DNA from: Albula goreensis
Taxonomy: Eukaryota; Chordata; Actinopteri; Albuliformes; Albulidae
Assembly: GCA_022829145.1 (NCBI GenBank)
Contig: CM040761.1
Coordinates: forward strand, 1,304,768-1,368,767
Length of the DNA: 64,000 nucleotides
Direction of reading: 5' to 3'
A program made the position numbers and the translations under genes. Shown in pieces: positions 23,675 to 35,585 of the stretch. The notes under the pieces were generated by a model, which worked only from the letters and a program-made list of their open reading frames with translations, was not told where the DNA came from and searched no databases. The number at the start of each line of letters is the position of its first letter. Position 1 is the stretch's first letter.

Positions 23675-24826
23675 TAGACATGAAAAAGAAAAATTTTCAT
23701 ATCACAATTATAGTAATCAAAATTACACAGTTATCAGTATTATCGCATTTATTGTTACAATGTGCTGAAAATGTTAAAAAAAAAAAGTACTGATACACAT
23801 ACTGAAATCTTTTCATCAAGTTTTATATTGAAAACCACAAATAAAATTTGCAGCACAATGCACTTTTGTTTGCATAAACATTATTTTTTCACACCTAAAG
23901 CATTCAGACCGGTTGAATTGAACTCTGATGCGTTTACCTCATTAGTGCAGTTCGTTTTGGCACATGTGAACACAGCAATTGCACTTGGGAGCGGAACAAA
24001 ACAACTGCACTAAGACCCTATTGAGGAAGTGGTCTCGGACCAGTTCTAAACGAACCCTGGTGCGGTTTGTTTGCAGTGAGAACACAATTCGAACCTGTTT
24101 TGATCCAATTGCAGGAAGTGAACCAAACATGCTATGTATTATCAACTGCATAGCGGGCATTTGTTCACATTTATACAAGGTGTTTTGAGATGTCACAACT
24201 GAAAACACGCTTATGCAGGTGTTTTATATTTGTATATATAATATATTTTTAAATGTTTCCATACGACAGTAGGATTTAGTTTAAAGTGAATTTATATTAC
24301 TTTAATAGCAACAGGATGTTAAATATGCATATAATGTCTGGGTGCAATAGTTTGATTGGCCAAAAACTTCAGATTAGTAAAGCTTTCGTTTACAGTTTAT
24401 GGGCTGTTTTCGTCCATTTTGAAATTATACATCAAGTAACAGAACCTGTATAGGAAATCCTCCGTAGATCAGATCTCATTTGACAACGGTCGGTTTGCAG
24501 GCGACGACGCATTCGTCGGTGGCGTCTTGTGTCCTTCAAAGGATGCATCCCCTGAACTGAGACAGCTAATGTGAAACCTAATTGGTCCAAACTGAAAACA
24601 AGCTAAATGTATCAATTTCACTGTGATTTTGACTAGGCAAATGGTCCAATAGGTGTAAAAGCATTATAATTACCCAAGTTGCACGCTGCGTTTGGGGACT
24701 GTTCCTAACTTTGGTTGATGCCAGACAGTGTTTACCGTGAGTAATGAAACACGGTTTTAATTATAATTAAAATTTGATTTGGTAGTACTAACCTTTACCG
24801 TGAAATCGGTAACTGTTTCTTCCCTA
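23675..24826 (-). mobile_element. Non-autonomous hAT element, copy 2 (1152 bp), inverted relative to copy 1
   Basis: Read on the minus strand it starts TAGGGAAGAAACAGTTACCG and ends, on the plus strand at 23675, with TAGACATGAAAAAG. These are the same termini as the 11997-13532 element. Shared internal blocks include 'agtactgatacacatactga', 'tgcacttttgtttgcat' and 'ggtgcggtttgttt', all in reverse order. It lacks transposase. Near 24490-24560 it carries a GC-richer block ('gcgacgacgcattcgtcggt') with no clear equivalent in copy 1. Overlapping open frames on both strands at 23942-24208 are by-products. Confidence 0.8.
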
Positions 24827-24834
24827 GAAAATAC
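24827..24834. repeat. Right target-site duplication of hAT-N copy 2
   Basis: GAAAATAC, partner of AAAAACAC at 23667-23674 with two substitutions. Confidence 0.55.
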
Positions 24835-25589
24835 TACTCACCCACTGGTAAAAAAAGCTAATTTAATGGCAGACATGAAAGAAATGAACTTCAGGCAGCA
24901 GCTCATAGAAGATAATGACACTAGTGTTCAGGAATCTTCCACAAACTGCCTACTGTTCATTGTAGACATAAGATAGCACATAGTTTGCAGATGACTGTGG
25001 AATCTTTCACAATATTATCAAATCAGAAAGTAACACTGAGGACACCCTGGAAAATCACTTCCTCTCTCTGTTGATATCTGCAGTAAATATGTTGCATGTG
25101 ATTGATTTTACTTACAAAATGTCCACTGAACATGTTTCAGTTATTCCATCAATGAAAAGGGAAAGTATCCAGATATTCCCTTCCTGATATGTTTGTGTAA
25201 ATACAGTCAAAGCACTACCAATTACTCAAACAGCTCGGTGGAATGACTCATTTTGTAGAATTCTGAATTGATTGTTGGGGATGATGTCAATTTACATACA
25301 CAATGAGGCTAACTTTGAACTAACCTGCTGCTGAAGAAGCCTGAGGTCTTTGACACTGGCACTGTGGTAAACCAAACAGGACATACATTTGGTGTCATGA
25401 GTTGTGTTTTCAGTTAGCTGGCCAATCCATGAATGCTAGTCAGGGCTGGTTCCAGATGCAGAACATCACCATGACACCAAATTATGCTAGGGATGTCAAA
25501 TAAGGAGATACCTTCAGTCACCTAATGTCATATGGCAAAAAGGAGTTGGCTTGAGCACCCCCTCCATGCCAAATATGTCTTAGATAACA
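24835..25589. other. Unassigned stretch
   Basis: No gene or repeat is recognised. Confidence 0.4.
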
Positions 25590-26005
25590 ATGGTAATACA
25601 GCAGCTATGGTGATATTGCACATGTGGTAATACAGCAGCTATGGCAAAGTAGCATCTACGATAATATAGCTGACATGGTAAGGTAGCAGCTATGGTAGTA
25701 CAGCAGCTATGGTAATATAGCAGCTGTGGTAAAATGGCAACTATGCTAATACAGCAGCTGTGGCAAAGTAGCAGCTATGGTAATTTAACAGCTATGGTAA
25801 AATAGCGCCTGTGGTAAAGTAGCAGCTGTGGTACTATAGCAGATATAGTATGGCAGCAACTATGATAATACAACAGCTATGGTAATATAGCATCTGTGGT
25901 AAAGTAGCAGCCATGGTACTATAGCAGATATGGTAAGGTAGTAGCTATGGTAATCCAGCAGCTGTGGTAAAGTAGCAGTTGTGGTAATACAGCAGCTATG
26001 GTAAC
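25590..26005. repeat. 17-bp minisatellite, about 24 degenerate copies
   Basis: The consensus is close to 'gcagctatggtaatata', with variants such as 'gcagctgtggtaaagta'. The divergence between units is higher than in most other arrays of this window, suggesting an older array. Confidence 0.85.
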
Positions 26006-27681
26006 CCAGACTGATGAAAATATGATTAACGTGAGTGTTTCTCCAGTTGTCTTTTTTTCATAGATACACTGAAAATGTCTATAAAATATTAAAAGTGTGA
26101 CAAAACAGCACAGGCCTTGGCACATGCCTTGTAAATTGTGTTTCATTTCCCTAAAATTACTTTAGCTAACTGTAATGAATAAAATTAGACTGGTTCTGGG
26201 TTTATACCCTGTACTACTGTTTCCTGTTGTAACTTTTTACAGTAATGATATGTTAGATGTACCTTAAATAACAAGTATAATTCACTTAATAAAAACAAGC
26301 ATGTACAGTGCTCGATTAAGTCTTTTACTTGAATAAAAAATTAAAAGCTGACTAAAATAGGTTACCTCATGTGTTTGTAGCCTGTTGAGTAGCTAGCTAA
26401 ATCACAGTCAATACTATGGTAACAAATAGGTCAGCTCCATCCCTGATGCCACTTTACTAGTGCTACAATCACTCCCTACATTACAGTTACAGCCTCGTAT
26501 ATTAATTTATACAAGCATTCCCAAGATAACAGTTAATGTTTGGCACAACATATTCATTCAAAGGGCTATTGGGTCTGCAGGAACACCAGCTCCACATATC
26601 CACAAACAACATTTTTCACAGAGGCTGGTTCAGTTCTGATGTGAGATTTAGGGAAAGGCAGAGTATACCAGGTCCAAAGTAAAACTTTGCACAGATGAAT
26701 GTCACATGTTCTGTTTGGGGAGGTAGAATGATGGAGGAGTAATGATGAAGCCAAACAGTACTGGTCACCATGGGCAGTGGAAGGGATGGCAGGGCTCTTG
26801 CCTCTGTTTGCCTCTCATTTCCCTACCCCAGACCAGCAGCACCTCCCCCTTCCTTAGCCAGCTGGCTATGACCAATTAAACCGTTGCTATGCCAACCTTT
26901 CACCCTTGTTCACCCCAACACAAAAGTAAAGTGGCTACAAGTTGCAAACCCCCTCCCCCTCCAGCCCTGCATTCTCTGCCAGTTTCACTCTGCAGGCTTC
27001 TGTGGTAAAAAGAAGCAAACATTTTCAGCATGGTTTTCATGCACTGCTCCTAATGATTCTGAACAAGTGCTGAGGTTGTAGCTCTCATTAGGTACAGATG
27101 TTATGAGCTTTTTCACAGATAAAGAATTCCCTCAAACACCTTGTCCTCCCTTTCTGGAAACCTCTTCAAGTATGCAAAAATACTTGTTGCCGTGGAGACC
27201 GTCTTGGCTCACTTTTCCAGAAATAGGAAATCAATGACAGACTGAATCACCTATTCCTCATGTTCTGTCTGAAAGAAACTTCAGACCTTTTCACAACACA
27301 GTCTCTGCCTGCTGTCTCTGGAGTGAAAAACAGAATCATTAGCCAGCAATATAACCTGGTTTAAATGAATGCAGTATCACTGCGAGATACATTGTTAAGT
27401 ATTTATTCTCTGGACATATAACTTATAGGCATATGGAACAGAGATGATGTGTTTGAACAGCTTGACATAGAGGGGTAATTAATATGGTTGAGTGTCTTCA
27501 CATAGGGTTTAACAACAATGTGAAGCATGGGATTTGAACATACAATGTTCTGTTGAAATACCAATATCCTAAACCACAAACCCAGAAGTGGAGGACTGTA
27601 GCTTATCTGAGCCAAATGTCTGAGTGTTGCTTGGAAACAGCACCAAAGCAATCCTATCATTTTGTACCAATGTGTGCTGGT
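26006..27681. other. Unassigned stretch
   Basis: Short frames only. The 142-residue minus frame at 27403-27831 is mainly the 20-bp minisatellite plus flanking sequence and has no domain. Confidence 0.4.
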
Positions 27682-27881
27682 AACCCAATATGTGTGCTCA
27701 AAACCCAACATGTGTGCTGATAATCCAACACATGAGCTGATAACCCAACATGTGTGCTGATAACCCAACAAGAGTGCTGATAACCCAATATATGTGCTGA
27801 TAACCCAACAAGTGTGCCGATAACCCAACACGCATGCTCAAAACCCAACATGTGTGCTGATAACCCAACACGCATGCAGGT
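27682..27881. repeat. 20-bp minisatellite, 10 copies
   Basis: Exactly ten 20-bp units, consensus 'aacccaacatgtgtgctgat', without indels. On the minus strand the frame gives a repeating (H)(T/V)(C/G)WVIS-like peptide, which is an artefact of the repeat. Confidence 0.9.
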
Positions 27882-28359
27882 ACTTCCTCCTAACAGCCCT
27901 CTCATTGGCAGTACCATGAGAGCTCAATGTTAAGCAAAAACTAACTGCATGTGCTTGAGGGCTGCTTGGGTAAATTTCATTCACTTCTCCATTAAAGACA
28001 GTCTAGAGTCATTGACTGAAATGAAAGTGTCATTTTTATATGGTGTTAATGAACATGATTCATTTGTAGAAGAGCAGGCATTTCCAACAGGTTTTTGTGA
28101 ACATGGCTAAAGAATGCTGCTGTCATTGTTCTCTGTACAGTCTTTAAGATGTGAGCTCAGTACTGGGGCCTGCGACCTCCTGACAAACTAGGGCCTAAAG
28201 AATTCTGTCTGGGAACCTTTTCCAACCATAGGAATTCTGCCTGGGAGTTCCAGATGTTCCAGTGGCCCACCAGTAGCCACAGCCCTGAAGCCCTGCACTC
28301 AAAGACAGTTACTTAGAGCTGAACTCACAGCTAAGAGACTGGACAGAGACAGTCACATG

Positions 28360-28362
<3 letters not shown>
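27882..28362. other. Unassigned stretch
   Basis: Nothing recognised before the TG tract. Confidence 0.4.

Positions 28363-28408
<46 letters not shown>
28363..28408. repeat. (TG)23 microsatellite
   Basis: An uninterrupted 46-bp TG run, the longest pure dinucleotide tract in the window. It is likely length-polymorphic and able to adopt Z-DNA. Confidence 0.95.
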
Positions 28409-28413
<5 letters not shown>

Positions 28414-29534
28414 ACAGTTGGCTTAAACAAGATTTTAATGATAACAGTTAAACAGCATGGAGGATATAGATTTGAACTATAACAAAGGTTAATTTGTGTG
28501 TGCACAAAATGTTTTAAATCATGTCATCATGTTTGGTAGGGTGGCTTTCAGTTATTACCAAATTCTGCAGGTGTTCCACCACCCATCTCCCTATTTCCAG
28601 TACAGTTCAGTTGACAGATATGCAGTACATAACCTTCCTTTTTCATGCATTCTCAAGAAAATGTATTAGTGCCATGCTCCAAATCAAGATATAAACTGAA
28701 TTTTAATTTGGGTATGCAAATCTAATTTTATTTCCTCCATCAGGTCAGAGGTCAGGTTTTGGGGGAGGCTGTGGGCCACAGAGACTTTAGTCACACAGAC
28801 AGAGAGGGAACAGAGCTGGGTTAATCCTATTTTTATCATGCAATGCTTGGGAGTTTAGTTTAAGAGACATAAACCGAGTTTTGCAGTTTAAGTCACTCTA
28901 GATCAAACAGGGTTCCCACACTTCCTGAAAAATCTTGAAATTTAGAAACTAGTTTTCCAGTCATGGAAAACACCTGATAAATTATAAAATGACTAAATGT
29001 CCAGGAAGTATCTATGTTGTCCTGGAAAATTTTTATTGTATTCTAGGCCCTTAGATTACGTAAACCTATATTTTAGCTGTTTAAAACACAACTGATGTTA
29101 GGCAAAGCTGTGCCGTGAAACTTCAAAGCGTTTGATCAGCGTAAACATACCAAGCTGGATAACGTCAGTAAGAAGTAGCTAGCTAGCTACAAGATCATTC
29201 AAGAGAGAACAGTTCTGCATGCTGCCTTCAACTGGTAAGAGACGCTAATAAAGTAATGTACTATGGTCCTGCCTGAACCTTATTGGAACTAAGAACTTTT
29301 AAATAGACCTGGGGGCAGTAGACTGGCCAGTATTGCGAACATGGCCAGTAAAATTATTGGGAAAGAGCAGAAGCAACTGGGATGTATATATAAAACACAG
29401 GTCAAACAAAAAGCCCAACAAATTGTGTCTGATATTGTTCATCCCCTTTTAAATAATTGATAAAACTGCCATCAAGAAGATTTTTTTCTGCTGTATGTAG
29501 GCTACGGATGGTCATGAATTGGTTGAGTGGGGAA
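28409..29534. other. Unassigned stretch
   Basis: No gene. A palindromic run of AGCT repeats, 'tagctagctagcta', lies near 29176. Confidence 0.4.
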
Positions 29535-29622
29535 TTTTCCACTTGTGGGGCCATGTCTTTGCTCAAAAAGTTTTGTATTTTGGAGCATTTTGGATTTCAG
29601 ATTTTCAGATTAGGGATAGGAG
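29535..29622 (+). mobile_element. Tigger-like terminus, other end of the 5.8-kb family
   Basis: The plus strand reads 'ggaattttccacttgtgggg', then 'gctcaaaaagttttgtattt', 'tggagcattttggatttcag' and 'attttcagattaggga'. This follows closely the right end of the Tigger-class element whose left end resembles 5735-5824. The terminal bases diverge after 'agggata'. The open frame at 29457-29867 spanning it is not a gene. Confidence 0.55.
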
Positions 29623-30040
29623 TCTGTGGACCTGTAATAGGTTTTTGGTTGGCTCCCTCCATGCCGTCAGGTTTTGGTCTGGATTGTAGTCCCCAGGCAT
29701 CCCACAAGTCCACAGCCTCCCACTTCCCAACCCCAAGCATGAAGGGCATGGGTCAAAGGTCACTTTTCCATCACTATAGCAGATGTTCCTCCACAAAAGC
29801 TGAAGCTCCTTCAATTCTGAATGGAGAAGCTGTCCCTGTGTGGGGGATTAGTGGATGTAGAGCCTGAGACTGTCTGAGAAACAGAGGGACCCAAAAAGAA
29901 ATGAAAAGAACAGAACAACCGCACATATGCATGGGCACATACTAAATGAAAGTACAACAGAGTCACACTCACACACAGATATTATATTACACTGCAAGCA
30001 CCAAACAAGCTACTCCCATGTTATACTGCATTTTACATTC
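29623..30040. other. Unassigned stretch
   Basis: Nothing recognised. Confidence 0.4.
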
Positions 30041-30455
30041 TAATCCATAATTAAACTGTGTACAGCAGAACCCTGTCTCACCAGTTTAATCCCTAATTAA
30101 ACTGCAAACAGCAGAACCCTGCCTCACCTTTCTAATGCCTAATTACACTGCAAACAGCAGAACCCTGCCTCACCTGTCTAATCCCTAATTATGCTGTATA
30201 CAGCAGAACCCTGTCTCACCGGTTTAGTCCCTAATTAAACTGCAAACAGCAGAACCCTGCCTCACCTATCTAATCCCTAATTAATATGCAAACAGCAGAA
30301 CCCTGCCTCACCTGTCTAATCCCTAATTATACTGTATACAGCAGAACCTTGTCTCACCGGTTTAATCCCTAATTAAACTGCAAACAGCAGAACCCTGTCT
30401 CACCTGTCTAATCCCGAATTACACTGCAAACAGCAGAACCCTGTCTCACCTGTTT
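30041..30455 (+). repeat. 46-bp minisatellite array A, 9 copies, 3-unit higher-order pattern
   Basis: The unit includes 'taatccctaattaaactgca' followed by 'aacagcagaaccctgcctca' and 'cctgtc'. Units 1, 4 and 7 share the variant tgt(a/g)tacagcag and gtctcaccrgttt, so the array was expanded as 138-bp trimers. The same unit, reverse complemented, forms the array at 40043-40499. Confidence 0.9.
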
Positions 30456-30799
30456 AATGAGATCTGCCTCACCATCAGGGTACTGCTTCCATCTTTGCAC
30501 TCACCCAGTTTGGGGTGATTTCTGTGATTCCCACAGGGTAGGAATCTTCTCAGTGAGCTCTTAGATTTTTGGTGGGGAGGACTGTGAAGAGGCTGTAAGC
30601 CGAGTCTCTGAGTTATGAGCCTGGAGAAAGCAATGCATGCAATTCAGAGCCATCACCCTCTTTTGGGACTCAAGTGATATTTTATATCCAATCGTATAAG
30701 CTGAGTGAAGAGGGGCCTATGGATCAGGTGCTGATTCATATCTGTGTTTGTGTGAACTGCCCTTTTAGAGTCTGACCTTTATCCAAGCTGTCATATCAG
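30456..30799. other. Spacer between minisatellites
   Basis: No feature recognised. Confidence 0.4.
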
Positions 30800-32035
30800 T
30801 GGCATGGAGATCACTGTTAGAGTGACCGCTCCTCTCAGATGGTAAGGTGAGATCACTGTTCGAGTGACTGCTCCTCTCAGATGGCAAGCATATCACTGTT
30901 AGAGTGACCGCTCATCTCAGATGGTGAGGATATCACTGTTAGAGTGACCGCTCCTCTCAGATGATAAGGAGATCACTGTTAGAGTGACCGCTCCTCTCAG
31001 ATGGTAAGGATATCACTGTTAGAGTGACTGCTCCTCTCAGATGGTAAGGTGAGATCACTGTTAGAGTGACCGCTCCTCTCAGATGGTAAGGTGATCACTG
31101 TTAGAGTGACCGCTCCTCTGAGATGGTGAGGATATCACTGTAAGAGTGACCGATCCTCTCAGATGGTGAGGATATCACTGTTAGAGTGACCGCTCCTCTC
31201 AGATGGTAAGGAGATCACTGTTTGAGTGACCGCTCCTCTGAGATGGTGAGGATATCACTGTTAGAGTGACCGCTCCTCTCAGATGGTAAGGAGATCACTG
31301 TTAGAGTGACCGCTCCTCTCAGATGGTAAGGATATCACTGTTAGAGTGACCGCTCCTCTGAGATGGTGAGAATATCACTGTAAGAGTGACCGCTCTTCTC
31401 AGATGGTAAGGTGAGATCACTGTTAGAGTGACCGCTCCTCTCAGATGGTGAGGATATCACTGTAAGAGTGAACTCTCCTCTCAGATGGTAAGGTGAGATC
31501 ACTGTTCGAGAGACCGCTCCTCTCAGATGGTAAGGAGATCACTGTGAGAGACCGCTCCTCTCAGATGGTAAGGATAGATCACTGTTAGAGTGACCGCTCC
31601 TCTGAGATGGTGAGGATATCACTGTTAGAGTGACCGCTCCTCTCAGATGGTGAGGATATCACTGTAAGAGTGAACGCTCCTCTCAGATGGTAAGGTGAGA
31701 TCACTGTTAGAGTGACCGCTCCTCTCAGATGGTAAGGAGATCACTGTTAGAGTGACCGCTCCTCTCAGATGGTAAGGTGAGATCACTGTTAGAGTGACCG
31801 CTCCTCTTAGATGGTAAGGATATCACTGTTAGAGTGACCGCTCCTCTTAGATGGTAAGGAGATCACTGTTAGAGTGACTGCTCCTCTCAGATGGTAAGGT
31901 GAGATCACTGTTAGAGTGACTGCTCCTCTGAGATGTTAAGGTGAGATTACTGTTAGAGAGACCGCTCCTCTCAGATGGTAAGGAGATCACTGTTAGAGTG
32001 ATCACTCCTCTCAGAAGGGTAAGGAGAGATAACTG
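30800..32035 (+). repeat. 40-bp minisatellite, about 30 copies
   Basis: The largest array of the window. The unit joins 'gatcactgttagagtgaccg' to 'ctcctctcagatggtaagga', with length variants (ggtgagatc adds 2 bp). Each unit has an ATGGTAAGG or ATGGTGAGG motif resembling a 5' splice donor on the plus strand. Confidence 0.92.
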
Positions 32036-32088
32036 TTAGAATCAGTGAGATGTGAGGCTGTTGTTTCCCTCCAAGGGTATAATTCTTT

Positions 32089-32215
32089 AACTGTCTGGAA
32101 TGGGCAGGGCTTTTGAATTGTCTTGAGTGATTGGGGCTGTTTAACTGTCTGGAGTGGGCAGAGCTCTTTCATTGTCTGGAGTAGGCAGGGTTTTAAACTG
32201 TCCAGAGTGGATGGG
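32089..32215. repeat. 27-bp minisatellite, about 4.7 copies
   Basis: The unit begins 'aactgtctggagtgggcagg' and is 27 bp long, immediately downstream of the 40-bp array. Its sequence is unrelated to the 27-bp array at 9.7 kb. Confidence 0.75.
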
Positions 32216-32614
32216 CCAGACATCAATGTGCTCAGGACAGGGTGAAACTTCCCCCAGCATGGTTAGATATTTACACAAAGCCAGGTCACACCCTTGTGCT
32301 GACCACCATAAGTGTGTGAACCCAAAGGCCACTCTCCAAAACCTCTGCCATGGGAAAATGGTCCTACTCAGCCAAGTCTCCAGCCACAAGGCAAAACTTC
32401 CCTCGGCCTGGAGGACCACAGTGTATGTCTGCTCAGCTCTGCTTATACAGCCTTGCTCAGTTACACTCCACTCGTGTCAGTCCAGCATGTAACTGTGTAA
32501 CTAAGTCAGCCATTATCGAGATTAACTCTTCAGTTAATGGCTTCTCAGTCTACTTCAGAGATATTCTGCATTAGTGGGTTGAAAAATGTGGATGTGCTAA
32601 GAATGTGCTAACAC
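32216..32614. other. Spacer, no gene
   Basis: Four overlapping frames on both strands (for example 32154-32492 plus) lack any domain and partly read repeat sequence. Confidence 0.4.
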
Positions 32615-33275
32615 AAAGAGCAGATGCCATGCCTCTGCACCGGTGTCTCTGGCTGCCTGTCCTCAGACTGCACTAAGGGCAGATGCCATGCCCCTGCTCC
32701 GGTGTGCCTGGCTGCCTGTCCTCAGACTGCACTAAGGGCAGACGCCATGCCCCTGCTCCGGTGTGCCTGGCTGCCTGTCCTCAGACTGCGCTGACGGCAG
32801 ACACCATGCCCCTGCTCCGGTGTCCCTGGCTGCCTGTTCTCAGACTGCACTAAGGGCAGACACCATGCCCCTGCTCCCCTGGCTGCCTGTGGTCAGACCT
32901 GGCAGACGCCATGCCTGTTCCTGGCTGCCTGTCCTCAGACTGCACTAAGGGCAGACACCATGCCCCTGCTCCCGTGTCCCTGGCTGCCTGTCCTCAGACT
33001 GCACTAAGGGCAGACACCCTGCCCCTGCTCTCGTGTCCCTGGCTGCCTGTGGTCAGACTGCACTAAGGGCAGACGCCATGCCCCTGCTCCAGTGTTTCTG
33101 GCTGCCTTTTCTCAGACAGCGCAAAGGGCAGACGCCATGCCCCTGCTCTGGTGTCCCTGGCTGCCTGTCCTCAGACTGCGCAAACGCAAGGGCAGACGCC
33201 ATGCCTCTACTCAACATCCCTGGCTGCCTGTCTTCAGACTGCACTAACACAAGGGCAGACGCCATGCCCCCTGGA
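32615..33275 (+). repeat. 60-bp minisatellite, about 11 copies
   Basis: The unit contains 'ctggctgcctgtcctcagac', then 'tgcactaagggcagacgcca' and 'tgcccctgctccggtgt'. The 60-bp (20-codon) period keeps frames open. Internal deletions shorten two units near 32870-32930. Confidence 0.9.
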
Positions 33276-33954
33276 TGTTATTACCCTCCTGGATACATCT
33301 GTTGTGTGAGAGATTTAGCTTCTGGCATTTGTGTAATTAATGCAAAGTTTAAAATCAATGAACTGAAGTGAAGCTGATCTGAACTCCCCTGGCAGGATGC
33401 ATTTGTGCTTTTAGAGACACTGTCAAAAAATGCTTCTGGTCACATTGAAATAAAGACTAATAAATTACATTTACTAGTCAATTACGCATGTTGAGGAACC
33501 TGCTAAAGAATACAGCATTATGTAAAGGCTGGCTAACTGACAGCTTCACATATGTGTGATATCAGCTTTCTGACAGACAGGCAGCCCTGGGCCTGCTGGC
33601 ATTGCTGTGCTCCAGCTTGTGCTCTGTTCTTAGCGAGCGTTCTACAGGGCACAGCTATCTGATGTCTAGGCCAGGGTAGGCCATATCTGTTCAGTACAGC
33701 AGCTCCACAGCTCCTCTCCATTACTTTATTTTGCTTGCATATTTTGCACCTCTGTCTTCCTCCCCCTCTTACTCTAAGCCTCCCCCCCCAACACGCCTCC
33801 AGAGAAACACAGAGCGTGAAACCTTTTTGAATTCTTCCGGTGTGGAGTCAAGCTGTCAGTAGACTTGATTAAGGTGCTGAGATTTCACACTCAGCAGAGA
33901 TACTTTTACTGTGACAGGCTGTGTCTGCCTTCAAGATCTACTTCCAAACTGCAG
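33276..33954. other. Unassigned stretch
   Basis: No feature recognised apart from a C8 run near 33782. Confidence 0.4.
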
Positions 33955-34281
33955 CACACACACACACACACACACACACTGGCACACACATACACACACT
34001 TATACACTCTGGCACACACATACACGTAGACACGCACTCGCATGCTGACGTACACATACACACACGCCAGCACACAAATACACACACACGCTGACACACA
34101 TACAGACTGGCACACACACACACAAACACACACACACACTTGCACACACAAACACATACACACATGCTGGCATGCACACACACACACACTGGCACACACA
34201 TACATATGCTGAGACACACAAACACACATGCAACACACATACACTGGCACACGCATACACACACAGGCGCTGACACAGATG

Positions 34282-34312
<31 letters not shown>

Positions 34313-34331
34313 AGTTCCTCACACAGACTGG

Positions 34332-34362
<31 letters not shown>

Positions 34363-34364
34363 TC
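33955..34364. repeat. Long compound CA-rich tract
   Basis: About 400 bp of interrupted (CA)n with inserted 'ctggcacacacatacac' and 'gctgacacacat' motifs, so it is partly a degenerate minisatellite built on a CA repeat. The cysteine/valine-rich minus-strand frames of 118-150 residues here are artefacts of (TG)n. Confidence 0.9.
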
Positions 34365-34760
34365 ACTCTGTAAACCCCACAGCTATTTCATGAGCAAGCC
34401 TGACACACTCTGCTCAGCCTTGTTTCTACACAAAAATGTAAAGACAAACAAACAAATAGAAAGAGGAAATACTGACTGGCTCCAGTGACAAAAACAGCTG
34501 TGATGAGATAAGAGGATACTTTTTAGAGGTGAGTGCCTGATTTGAATCTGATATGAAAAAAATGCGTTGAGAGGTGTCTTTGCACACAATACACACGGTT
34601 GGAAAATAACTCTTCCATAGCAGCCAAAAACCTTCTTTTCAGGCATTTTCATTTGAATTTTATTTCTGTAGCGTTTCAGCTGATAATAATCTGATCTCCC
34701 TATATGAAGCTGCAGATATATTTTAACACTTATCAATTTATGACAGACACATATCCAAGC

Positions 34761-34791
<31 letters not shown>

Positions 34792-34884
34792 GTGAACAAG
34801 GAATAATTCAGAGAAACAGGGTGTGACTGATAAAGACTTCCTTCTCTTTTCTGTCTTTTAATCTTTACTGTGTCCTCTTTCTCA
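34365..34884. other. Spacer with short CA patch
   Basis: No gene. The 342-residue minus frame at 34383-35411 is formed by the adjacent 51-bp array plus chance read-through and shows no domain. Confidence 0.5.
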
Positions 34885-35405
34885 CCTCGCATGTCCCAGG
34901 GCCCTCCATGCTGCACACAGAGGGGGTGATAGACACACCTTGCATGTCCCAGGGCCCTCCATACTGCACAGAGTGGGTGACGGACACACCTTGCATGTCC
35001 CAGGGCCCTCCATACTGCACAGAGTGGGTGACAGACACACCTTGCATGTCCCAGGGCCCTCCATACTGCACAGAGTGGGTGACAGACACACCTCACATGT
35101 CCCAGGGCCCTCCATACTGCACACAGTGGGTGACAGACACACCTCACATGTCCCAGGGCCCTCCATACTGCACAGAGAGGGTGACAGACACATGTCCTCC
35201 ATGTCCCAGAGGGGTGACCCTCCATGTCCCAGGGCCCATAGGGGGTGACAGACACACCTCGCATGTCCCAGGGCCCTCCATACCGCACACATAGGGGGTG
35301 ACAGACACACCTCACATGTCCCAGGGCCCTCCATACTGCACACAGAGTGGGTGACAGACACACCTCACATGTCCCAGGGTCCTCGGTGCTGCCCACAGAG
35401 GGGGT
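34885..35405. repeat. 51-bp minisatellite, about 9-10 copies
   Basis: The unit contains 'tgtcccagggccctccatac' followed by 'tgcacagagtgggtgacaga' and 'cacacct'. The 51-bp (17-codon) period opens frames on both strands (plus: MSQGPPYCTEWVTDTPC). Units near 35185-35250 are rearranged. Confidence 0.9.
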
Positions 35406-35585
35406 GTCCAACTCCAGGCCTGCAGCGCTGCAGTTTCTGCTGTTTCAGTGATGAACATTCAGTCAGCAGCCATTTCAGCCTCATAATCCAGGGGTGTGCA
35501 CACAGCAGCCAATCAGTGATTTAAATGCACCACTTAAGTTCTGAAGCACACCAAAACCAGCAGCTGCCCCTCCAGGAATAGATTC
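35405..35585. mobile_element. Short interspersed element, non-autonomous
   Basis: The left end, 'gtgtccaactccaggcctgc', and the inverted right end, 'cctggaggggcagctgctgg', are the style of a very abundant fish interspersed repeat (ends 'ctccaggcctg' / 'cctccaggaat'). Terminal repeats are imperfect and no target duplication was delimited. Confidence 0.45.

Noticed and set aside
29457..29867. 136-residue plus frame
   Set aside because: Its first half is the Tigger-like terminus; no conserved domain follows.
25590..31999. CRISPR-like arrays
   Set aside because: Units are contiguous tandem repeats without unique spacers, and the genome is vertebrate.
33906..34358. Cysteine/valine-rich frames of 118-150 residues as secreted cysteine-rich peptides
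   Set aside because: They translate (TG)n in three overlapping frames; the cysteines come from tgt codons of the microsatellite.
34383..35411. 342-residue open frame on the minus strand as a gene
   Set aside because: Its N-terminal half is the 51-bp minisatellite read through in an open phase; the rest has no domain and contains sequence from the CA-flanking spacer.
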